This document shows, one piece after another, positions 40,001 to 52,000 of a stretch of 64,000 bases of DNA. The notes below the pieces were generated by a model. The model was given only the letters and a program-made list of their open reading frames with translations. It made no database searches and was not told where the DNA came from. The translations under genes and the position numbers were made by a program. This stretch comes from Tenebrio molitor (Eukaryota > Arthropoda > Insecta > Coleoptera > Tenebrionidae), in assembly GCF_963966145.1 (NCBI RefSeq), contig NC_091048.1, positions 22,072,001 to 22,136,000 of the forward strand. Reading direction: 5' to 3'. Numbering within the stretch: position 1 is the first letter of the stretch; each line of letters opens with the position of its first letter.

Positions 40001-43000
40001 TTGTTTTCGAACACCACAGAAGCCACTTCACTTTCTGGCTGCGGCGGTGGTTGGCGGCCGTCAGAATGGATGATAAAAATGAAGGAAACACCACTTATCA
40101 TCCGCGGAAGTTTGCCGTTTACATCCTTGTTTATTATTGTGTTCCAATCTGCGAATAATAAAAATATAAGTCGCTGCAGCCGATTATCGTGAACAAATAG
40201 GTATCTATAAATAGAGTCTACTTATGTGGGTTGATTGATGGATTTCCATTTTCATTCTTTATCGCACAGCACTACATAACTGGATCACTCTCGATTTTAA
40301 TTCAGCTTCTGCAAGTTTTTCGCTCGATTCATTTAGTTTCTACTTTTTGCGACATTCAATTCAATTTTCTGCTTACCTGCTTTTAAATTATGGAAAATCA
40401 GATATGTATTAATATGGGTCTTTACGTCTGATAAATTCAAATAAGTATGTATGTATTTCTTTTGTGGTTCCTATATCCTATCCTACTTATTATTGTAGAA
40501 AACTACTGTTTCTTGCAACTTACTTCAGCAATTCCGTTTTTTTCAGTAATTTTTTTATCTTTATAATATTTGAATATTTGAATATCCTGTTTCTACTATT
40601 CAGTTTTTTATATTCTTATTACCTTCACTGCCTTCACATTTCTGAAGTTTTCGTTGTTCCATTTACTTATACTCCAGCTTTACTTGACATAGGTATATGT
40701 ACTCGTAATCATCTATATCTTTACATTCTGAATAATATTTTTCAATATTATGTATATCTTTATAACCTTGACGATTAATTAATTAAGATTATTTGTTTTC
40801 GTAAAATTTTTATAATTCTTAGGTAAACATGTCCCGTGATTTGTAAGAAACAAGTTATTTTATCGAAAGTATAGATGAATATAACTATTTCGGTCATGAT
40901 GGTGTTCAAATTTTAATGATTTGTTCAAGAAAATATCAATAAAGTAAAGAACAAATAGTAATCTAATTGTACATTTGCAGTCGTTATTTTTAATTAATTT
41001 AATAAACTAATCGCTGTCTGAACTAGTTTCTCATTTTTAAATATTTTTAGAACACAACTTGGTCTGTGTGTATTAATTGTGGTCAGTAAATAATCAAGTG
41101 TAAACTAAAAAAAAAACCTTTGAACGCAGCTAGTTAAAACTCAACAAAGCTAACAATGATATAATGTATGAAAGTTAATTTTTTTAGAGGTTTATTACAT
41201 GGGTTTTTTCCTAATTGATCTAATTGTAAGAATGAAAGGGCCTCTAGCAATGTTTGTAGCAAACTCGTGCAAAGGAGTTATTGTTCTGGCTGATTTTGTT
41301 CTTTTGAAATATGTATGTACTTTAATATAAATATTTATGATAAAACCTAGAACCGACGGAATTGAAAATGCAACTCGCAATACATTTCCAAAGTTAAGGG
41401 GATCATTGTTTTTTCGTTTAAAAAACATAAAACATAGTTAGCTGTCCAGTTACGTAAATTTTGACATAAACGTCATTCACTGGTTTAAATGAAATTGTGA
41501 AAAAACGAAGGGTTTTTTGGAAAATGTTTATTATCTGGATAAACGCGCAACGGCAGAAGCATTTTTATTACATTCATCATAAATGAGGATCATGTCTTTT
41601 TTCTCATCGTTCGAAATCATTTTAATCGTCGTATTTTAACTTTCTCGTAAATGTCAGTTGTGACAAATAAAATTATTGAAAGCAAAGTCATCATGGATTC
41701 GTAATTTCATTTTAAAACAATACGATATTTAAAATAGCCACGTTAACTTTGGAAATGTATTATGGGTTGCATTTTCAATCCCGCCGGGCTCATTATTATC
41801 ACTCGTGAAATACCCTGAATACATATTTTGGAAGTTCAGCTCGTTAATAATTTGAGACATGTACGATGTTCAAACAAGAACAATGCAACGAAAGGAATCG
41901 TTCATTTTAAATAACACGTGTTCAATTGAAAAGCTCATCAAATTGGCTTTGATCTTTGTCGCTATCTTTGTCTAACCAACTTAATTTACGATGTTTTTGT
42001 CTTTTAAAAAATAAAGTCAAAGCCAACTTGATGAACATTTTAATTGAACACTTGTTATAATCTTCCTATGTGTTCCCCTTTTTATTGTTTTTTTCGAAGT
42101 AAAGAATTGTTGTATATTGTTTTTTTTTTCGACATTTGTTTCTATGGGTATGGCATGCAATTCCTCGAAATTCAAACAGTTATAGTCATCTTTACTTGAT
42201 GCTTTATTCTTTACTGTTGTCTGTTCCCCCTATTTCTCGCGTTTCTTCAATTTGATTGACTCGTTTTCCTTTTTATTCAAATTCTACTTAGAAGGAGAGT
42301 ATTTTTCTATCGCTATTTTTCCACTAATTTTTTATCGTCCCTGGCATGATTAATCCTCGGAGCTGAACAAATTAATTCCAGAAATTAAAAAAAGCTGCTT
42401 CGAGTAGATTTCAAAGTATAATTGGTTTTGTTCGGAGCTTTAGATTGTCTCGATAAAAAAACCATTCCTCGAATTATCTCTAGTAGATTTTGAAGTATCT
42501 TTTCCTTCTTCAACTAATGGAACGTTAGTAACAAGGAAGAAAATCAATGTACGTAAATATATTCGGATTTAATAGCACAGAAACTATGTATTATCTCTTT
42601 GTAAAATTGTTCTGTAATGAGTGGAACAATATTTTTTTGGTAGGTATATTGTGCAACCTGAATGTTAATGATTTCATCAATCGAAGGTTTTCCACCGATG
42701 TATACAGTGTTATGAAAATCATAAAATAATCACAAGAAATCTGTAGAATAACTGTTACATTTCCCGTAGGGAATTCTCACGTATTACATGGTCACCATGT
42801 AATAGTAAAACACTGTTTTCTTTTGAAGCATGTGGCCATTGTGTGAAGTTTTTAAACCATTGAAAAAAATACATGTATCAATCTGCAACCAGCCGCTGGA
42901 ATGCCAGACCTGGTTGAATCTGGTGAAGTCTCTCCGTCCCTGCGAAAGGGAGTCGTCTTTGATTTTCATGCCGCAAAATATGAAGAAGCATCACACATAG

Positions 43001-46000
43001 TTTCCACTGGCACTCATATAAACGTCGGTTTTCTCTCTTTGTGCACTTGACAGAGCTCCAACTGGTTTTTTAGAGCTCTTTGAACTACGATTCCTCCTTT
43101 ACATTTTCCAACTGAAATACTAGTCTCGTCGACACTGGCTATCTTATCTCCTGTGAGCGTGTACTTCCTCTAGTAAATCGAAACATTTTCTGACAACAGA
43201 ATGGAATCCCATTGATCTTGCCACCAAACTTGTTTTGGTGCTGGCAGGTTTAACTTGCGGATTCCTCTTCAAAAATTACTACAGCCATTCTCGTTCCCCA
43301 AGATTGTCGTCTATAGTTTTTTTTCCAGCCAACTGAACAACAACACTCTTCAATTCCCTTGACAGTAATTTGCGGAAAATCGAGTCCATCTTCAAAATAT
43401 AGTTTACTAGTTTCTTTTCTTGAGTGATTTATGACAGTGTCTACAGATGTAGAGACCCTTAAATTCTTTTTGTCATCTGTGACAAGAGTAAGACCGGAAA
43501 TTCTTCTTCTGAAAACTTATCTATTGGAAAATTTTAGCATACGAGTACCTACATACATAGCCGACCTATTTTCCGGTGTTCATCAATTTCTTAAAGTGCA
43601 AGCTCCAATTTTGTCCTTGCTCACTGTTCCATAATACAGAACAAGAATCCTATTTTTTCCAACATCCTTAATTTAGTTTATCTTCTTAAAACATTGAACC
43701 TTACTTATTCAACGCAGTTTACAAGACTAGTAAAAACATTTTTGTCAAATGGTCTTTCAATTAGAGAGATATTGAATTCAACTTTTGTTTAAGTAATAGG
43801 TTAATAAATGCATGCGCTATGAAATAACGCTACACTTTAACTGCATACGGCCGTATTCACCAACGACAGTTAACGTTAACTGTAGGTTAAAATACTTCGT
43901 TACTTTAGTTACCTAGTGTTATAACAATGTTTTCGTATAATTTAACCTACGGTTAACTTTAACTGGCGTTGGTGAATACGGGCATAGTGATTTAAAGTTA
44001 TTGCAATTTATCAAGGCGTTAACGTCATTAAAAGACATTAAAAGTTGACAAGTAGTGTCAAAAATGGACGAAATCTTAGAAGCTGCAATTTTAGGTGGTG
44101 CAAATGACGATGATATTGAAGAATCAATCATCAGTTATTTCTAACTTATTTCGGTCAAACTGCACTCATACTTTTTTTAATTGTCAAACTGTTGACATAT
44201 GAGAAATGTCAAAAATAACGTTAACGTCTTCCGGTATACTTTCGCAATTTACGTAAAGCGTAATCGTCTACGTGCTAAAAATTGACACTTAGATGTCAAA
44301 ATAACGTCTTTCTAAATACTGCTAACAGTATTGCAATATCTCTCTAAATATGTAGTAAAAACGTTAACTTTATTTTGTTTTAACTGGAAATAGCTACAAA
44401 GTGTCTATAAAAGAACGTATATCAAGACAAGAGTCCTGTGGAATTCGAATATATTTGATTTTTGCCGTTCTGTAGCATATTGTGGTACAAAATAGAAAAA
44501 CAGAGGTTATGTAAGTCAATTAATGACAGGTTTTTAATAGGTTGTTGTAAGATGAACAGTAATTAGAATATAAAAAAACTGAAGAAAATTACAAGCTAAA
44601 CAACTAACACCTCGAAGTCACAGCTGATGCTAAGATTTAATAATTTGACATTTGACTGTTGACATCTGATTTGACGGCTTGAACGACTCGACATATTTCG
44701 ACACAATAAAATTATTATAGATCCTCAGGACTCTTGATATAGGTATAGTTTGTCTCAATTCTAAATCTCCACCACTTGTTGAATTATGTTGGCAAAATAA
44801 AAATATTTCTAAATTGGAGATTCTTAATAATCAAAGTCGGCAATATAACTATTTCACAAACATGATTCGAAAACATTAAAATTAGTTCAAAAGTTTGTTT
44901 TGCTTTTAGAATTTGATTTTCTACCTACTTACTTGCTGCATTTTAAAAAAGATTTTCGTTCTTTTCTTTTATTCTAAAATTTTGAGTTGTAAAAACGGAA
45001 ATTGACAGATAACCTAACAAATACAATCTGACGCATTTTTCACCAAACAGTGTTGCCGGTTGTATTTCCAAAGTAGAATGCAGTGTTGGTGGAAATTTAG
45101 AATTGAGACAGGCTTTATGTAATATGTTCCTTTATAGACATTTTGTACAATCTTCAAAAGTTTCATATCCAAGCAATCAGAAAATAAATATGTTAGAAGT
45201 CTTGGATTTTCTCATGGGCTACGAGTCATATCTGCGCAAACGGCGAATGTCAGTGTCGTCTCTCTCTCGTCTATTTGCATGTAAAGTAGTCGACGTTTTC
45301 AATTTTCATTTAAAGATTTTTCACTGGTTTATCGCTCCGCCTTCGCGCAGATATTTCCAAGGTCACAGCCCATGAGAGAATCCGACACCTCTACCTACAC
45401 TATCTTCTCAATTCCTCTGGGTATTTGCATTCATTTTTAGAGTTCTAGAGAGTTTTTGTAGTTTTCGCAAAACATTTGAGATGTCAGCTTGGAGTTTTGT
45501 AAATATTTTTAAATCAGAATGACTTCTTCTTTAACTTGTTCAGTTTTATCGATCGGGCTTTCCCGCTTTATCTGTCGAAACTCGTAATCTCCTGGAAGCT
45601 CCCACCTTGCGATGAGATTAAAAAATTCCATCAACTTTGAGAGTTGCGGTGACCGCGAACAAGTGCAATTCTTGCTTGGTGAGTTGGGTAACTGTGCACG
45701 ATCTCCAGTTACGTACCCAGGTGATTTTTAGTAAGAGCAGCGGCTTTGTATTTTTTGAAACTGTAGAAGAACGCGCTTTGCGGTCAGCTCCTTATCAATT
45801 TCTGGAATTCTCCATAATTCGCCGAAGAGAAAAGCGCAATTTGCGGTTCTAATAAACCGCAGTTCAAAACGGAAACGACAATCTATCGTACCCGGAAGCG
45901 AACACGTTCAGATACCCACTCGCGTGTCTAATAACATTTTTATCGCACCGGATTCACCCGGTGGTGATTGCTTAAATCTTAATTAAGACTATCAAACACG

Positions 46001-49000
46001 AACTCGCCAAATTTCATTCATAGAAGAGAGAAACACGAGTCATTCTGATTATTTCTCAATAATCAAAAGTGGACGCGACCGTCGACGAATTGGAAAACAC
46101 ACCAAGTTAAGATATTCGAGTCGGAAAGCCGACGTTCCCGATAAGCCGATCCGGATAAGGTATTAAAAGTTATTTAGTGGAATGGTTCGACAGCATATAC
46201 CAGTTCATTATGTCATGTTTGACATTCCCTAATGTCCCAACGAGACCCATAACAGCATAAATTCTTGGGATTTTTGTCGTGTGATTTAAATTTCTTGTTT
46301 ATATTTTCTCTTTTAGCATAATTTCGGGTCGGAATTTGACGCACCGGTCGCGATAACGACCTCAGCTTCGATCAAAAGCTCACTTTTCGAACGGGCCGTC
46401 AGAAGATGGCGTCGGTTCAAATTGAAAAGCACACAATCGGAGCCGGGCGCGAATTGTCAACGCAAACAAGGTGCAGAATGCGAAATTAACGTCATAAAAT
46501 TGTTTAACTCAATATTGCACCTCCATAATTAGGACCGGACCGCGTCCACACCGACGCGTCACGCCGCGCCGCCGATTTATTCAGATATTTTTCGAAACTC
46601 GTTTATTTATTATAAGTTTTATGACGCTCCATTATGTCTAGCAATTAAATAGAAACTTATTTTATTTATCAACAAATACGGATTTATGGCCGGCTCAAAT
46701 GACTGCGACGCTCAGGAATTCCAAGTTCAACGAAACGTCAAATTGTAAAATCGAATTTTCGACCGAAAAACTTTCTTTCACCCGACCACAATTATTAACG
46801 GAACGAAAGCGAGTCCGCCCCTGGCGAAAATTACCCCGAGCGCTCTCAAAATTTGATGTTTCACTTGGCACTCTCCAGCGAGGCAAGAATCGGAATTTTT
46901 TCGTGCAAAATTCGATCACGCTTTAAATGCGAACGGTCGAGGATATGTGCCCGGGTCAACAACACCAACAACACTCGCGCATTGAGGTTTAATTTGCGAA
47001 AAAAACGCACCACATTTAAGATTTTTCCGGGAGAAGAAAAAGAAGACGAGTCCAGGGTGAAAGTGGAGGACTGAGGGATGGCGCCCCTCCGGTCCCCCGT
47101 GACGCCGAAACCCTCCGACATTTTCCACGCGGAATTTGTTTACTTTTTATGGCGAGCGCGCGGAATTCGTTGGCCTGTTAGTGATAGGGCAGTTTTAGAG
47201 AAGTTTGGCCCGGGGCAAGGCCTCTTCATGGTGGACTTGGACGCCGTCTCGCCCCAGGTGAAATACTCGATCACGTTGCGTCATAACCTCGCCAACCGCA
47301 GCAGGTTCTTAACATTCAACAGAAACACCAAGTTTCACCGAGTATAAATATTTTTATTATAACTCCGAGCCTCGCCAAATTATTGTTGCTTTTTGTGATT
47401 TATGCCGCCTCCATAACGAAAATTTATTATATTTAAATCCGCAGAACCGTAACAACGAGAAAACAGAGCCGGGAAAAATCGAAAATTCGGTCGCACCTCC
47501 GAGGTGCAAGGTCGCAGGATTTGTCGCTCAAAATGCGGTCATTTATGTAACGTGAGGCCTCCAGTACGCCTCCATAAAACGAAAATTAGTCACCCTTATC
47601 AAATATATGCAAATGGGGTTTAAACTTGGCTGTGAAAATAAATTCCGTAACGCGGCGGCGGGGTTGGAGGTCAAAAGAAATTTATGTCAAGAATAATATT
47701 CAGATGATGTTGCCACGGGCCATTCGAACCCTCGCGAATTGCGAAATTTTAAACAATTTTGAATCTCGAGCGGTGGAAGTTTAACAGATGGATCCTCGCG
47801 GCTTAGACGGCCAAATGTTTTTTTAATCTCAAACGTCAATATTTCTCTTGCGGAAGGCTCCGGTTGGATTGAATAAAACGAAACATCTTCCTTGATACGC
47901 AGACACGCAACGTCGTGTACAATTTCGTGGGAGCGCCATTTTTCACATCGATCAATTTCCACGAGACCCCATAAAAAACGAGATAATCCGGGAGCATTTC
48001 GCTGCAGACGAGGAGCGGATTCTCCAGTCTGAATAAGCATAACTGGAGTGTACTTTACAAAAACAACATCCGGAGCGTGGCCATTTCTCTTTCAGCCAAA
48101 AATGACATGCAAGCTGCTTGATTGAACATAATTTTATCCTGTTCGGGGCAAAAACGCCCTTCAGAAAAATCCCCGGAGCGAAAGCGCCCACATCTTCCGG
48201 ATCTCGGGGGATAAAGCCGGATCTGTTTGTTTCTTATCGCGGTTTTATTGCGAACGTAAAAAATCAGTTTAACCGGACGGAGGCTGAATCTCTACAGGGT
48301 AGTTGACCACGTCAGTGTTATATACAGAGTGTTTCTGAAATACGTGTGTTAATTTTAACACGTTAGCAGAGTTTATGAATTTTTTACGAAAAAGCATTAC
48401 AAATTTGTAGCCATCAAAATGTATACCTACCCACCTATTATGGGTAAAGGCGAAAATTTTCTGTTGTGACAGAAACGGAGCCTTGTCAAAAAAGTTATGT
48501 TGTCTCATGGTTACAAAGAAATAGAGACTATTTAGCCAATTACACAAAACGACTCGTTTGGTAAAAATTGGAAAGCAAAAAATCTTGGAAAACTTTTGCG
48601 AATTTTGCAAAATATTATAGGGAAAAGTTTCACAAATTGGAGAGTTCTTCCACTGGTTAAAATTAACAGACGCACCTGTATATTATTTTTGCGAAGACGT
48701 ATAGTACAATTTTTCTTTAAAACAATTGTCAAAATGTCGTCATGTTGGTATGAGCCACTCGCTACTGAATATGTTCAGTAGTATTTTTCAGTGCCATTAT
48801 TGGGGATAATATAACTAGTGTTATGATTATTATCGGTGATAGCACGAGTTAAAACTTATGAAAATTGACCGAGTGCGTAGCACGAGTTCAATTTTCTGTA
48901 GGTTTTAACGAGTGGTAAACTCTGTCCACTCATAGATTGCTTGACATAAATGTTATTAAAAATGTTCACTCTACGCTACAACAAATAGATCCGGCGCGAA

Positions 49001-52000
49001 ATTTAAAAAAATGGAAAGAGCAGGTTTACACGTGATGTTTTATTATTATTCTGCATGTTTACACTTAGAAAAGACGAAAGAAAACTTCAGTACAGTAGGA
49101 GTAATATATTAGGTTTTATTAATACAGGGTATTTCACGAGTAATAATGTGCCCGACGTAATAAAAAATGCAACCCACAATACATTTTCGAATTTCCGAAA
49201 AAAGCTGGCTACTGAAATTAAAATATCCAGCTTTTTTTCCGAAATGGCTAAACACAAGCAAGAGATCAAAACTAATAACTTTTAAAACCAGAGAATCGCA
49301 AAACAAAGCTCTAAAGATGAAAAATCGCAAATCTAAATGCTTCAACCACTTTGACGGAACTGACAATTTCAAATTTGAAATGTCATATAATTTATTTTTC
49401 GCGTGGGTTTTATAACAATCAATGAGAATCAGTGGCGCGAATGCTTCAAGATATTACCAACACAATCTATGAAACTTTCTTAATATTTTAATGTTATGGT
49501 TTGGGGATTTTGTTATCTAAGGATATTTAAAAAAATGCATTCTATCAGTGGACGTAGTCTATCACCGTTGATTAATCACAACACATGTTATATTTGGTGA
49601 GAGCCGGTTTCACCAACGTGAGTTAAATTTAACTACAGATTAAAATGTACGAAAACATTGTGGTAACAATAGGTAACCAAAGTAACGAAGCATTTTAACC
49701 TACAGTTAACTTTATCTAACGTTGGTGAAACCGGCCCTTAGAAATGAACGCTAACAGCAAATACATTTTTTAAAATGTCAAAAATTTTAAAAGATCTGTC
49801 AGTTTGACAGTCAACAATTACAGTTACAGGATACTCAATACAACATTTTTTTGGAGTTTTTTTTGCAATTAACTTTCGAATCTCTTTGTCTCTAGCATCT
49901 CCCCATCGATGGTGATCTACTGGACTACTGGTTGAAACGTTTTCTGGTTAACAGCGCGTCCATTGACACTTTCTGTCACTTTGACATTAACCAATTTTAT
50001 TCATTAAAAACAGGTGAGAGTCAACATGCGGTGATAAAATTATCATCGATTTGATAGCCTCTTCTGCGTCTTTGTTTCTGTATTTTAACCAATGAAATTA
50101 ATAAAAAATGCACCATGTGACACGTGAATTATATTCTCGTCTTTATTCTTGTCTTTTGGTATAAAATTTGCCTACACCAGAAACTTTTCTGACTGAAAAA
50201 TTATTGACATAACCTCAAACCTGATCTAGGGAGACTTTACGATACAGATGGTTTTAGGGTGGTACAACCTGGTCTTTGAGAGAATTTTGACAGACAATTG
50301 TTTAAAAAAAATTGGACTATAATAAAAATTGCCCGGGCTAGATTTGATCGGGATCGTCCTGTAATTGCGCGTGAGAGGACGTTATTAGCGTCGTTGTTTA
50401 AAGCGATCGATTTGTCTTTGAACGTGATAATTCTGTTTGTTGTTTCCATTAAAACGGAGTGAGTTTAGTATTTCGGTTGCTAAGTGGCGTTTTTCACGTT
50501 CGTTAATGCATTTAGTGTCCGGACAACAATTTCGGCTCCTTATTAGAGCTATTAAGCGACCTCCTAATGAGCACAAACACACATGTGTCAATATTTATAA
50601 CGCAGCTCGTGAAAATTACAGGTGAAGTAAGAGCGAGAGCAAAGTGTGTCGTTAGCGTCAATTGTCGATTGTGACCCACACGGAAGAGGTTTTACGCACA
50701 ATGCGACCGAGCTGTTACAAGAAACGGCAGCCACTCCATCAAATCGGCCGTCTCAAAATATTAAACATTTAAATTAAGATCAAAGAGTGGCCGTGTATTA
50801 ACGACTTCGCGCACCAGGTGGCGGCGTATAATTTTTACCTGGTGCACTTTATATTTCACGCGTGTTTATTTGTTCAGCTACATCAAGAACAAGCCCCTTG
50901 ATATATTGTCCGTTTCGCGAAATTGCGATTAAATATATGCCCACCTAGATAAACTGTTTACGATTGGTGAAAATCGAATTTGCGCGGTTCTATTTTCACT
51001 TTCCATTTCCAGAACGGATTCGTCGAATGCAAGAGCGACTACTACTGTCCGCCGACGGACGGGTGCCACATGCTCGTGGAGAAGACCAAGGACGGGTGTT
51101 GTCGAAAATGCAAAGGTGAATACGAACAGACCCCGGGACTCTATAAAACTGACACGAGACATTTCCAGGATGCGTCTACAACAAGGTGCACCACTCGAGC
51201 CACACCGAATGGACGGATCCAGACAATCCCTGCAAGGTCCTGCGCTGCGAGGCGGGGGTTGTCACAGTGTCGGATTTGCAGTGTTACACCCCCTGTGCCA
51301 ATCCTCTACCTCCGGAGCCTGGAAAATGTTGCCGGACTTGTCCCGGTAATGACACTTTTCTATTAAATTGGCTTACTAACGAACGGTTTGTTGGAAATTA
51401 ATATGTTGAATCGTATAGGGCTGTAGATCGCTTCAGTTTTTTTTAACCACGACGCTGCAGGCAGCACAATCACAATCTCGAAGAGTGGTCTATCAAATTA
51501 TTTCAGTCCTTCGCTGACGGCAATAATAAAGACATTTTCTAAATGGTTCTTTAACGAAGTTACGAAGAGATTCCACATGTCTGTCATTAGTCGTATTTGA
51601 ATAACCAATTAGGCTGTTTTCAACAATCCAAACATAATTACGACGCTTTTACTTGTATTTTAATGTACTTAATTAACCTGTGCATTCGAACAGTTTTTTG
51701 AACCATCACGATTGGTTGCCACAGGTACCGACACATAAAGAAAAATGTGTGTGCTGATGTTTATTGCTTTATTCGAAACACTTCCACATAGTGTGTAAAG
51801 AATTATAAATAAAGAATACGAATTATACGATTACCCATTTGGAAAGTGGAATTTTGATTTCATTTTAATTTTGGATATTTTGGAAAGGTTTATAAATTAA
51901 CAAAATTTTAGTCACAATTATTTTTATTCATCCAGGTAATGCATTGATTAAATGTTAAATGTGCAATTTCTTCTTGGTATGGCTTTTGCTTACTCACTTC

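Larger units (their letters stand above)
39232..51012 (+). other. cv-2: cv-2 intron 2 (11.8 kb)
   Basis: GTAATC donor and CATTTCCAG acceptor. It contains the elements listed separately. The GC-richer segment at about 45550-48250 has many overlapping open frames on both strands but no protein I recognise. Confidence 0.8.

Noticed and set aside
40464..40778. 104-codon plus-strand ORF rich in Phe, Tyr, Leu and Ile
   Set aside because: Composition follows the T-rich DNA strand; apparent membrane segments are a product of base composition.
46695..48306. Several overlapping 60-117 codon ORFs on both strands
   Set aside because: Frames on opposite strands overlap each other, none has a recognisable domain, and the higher GC content alone reduces stop codons.
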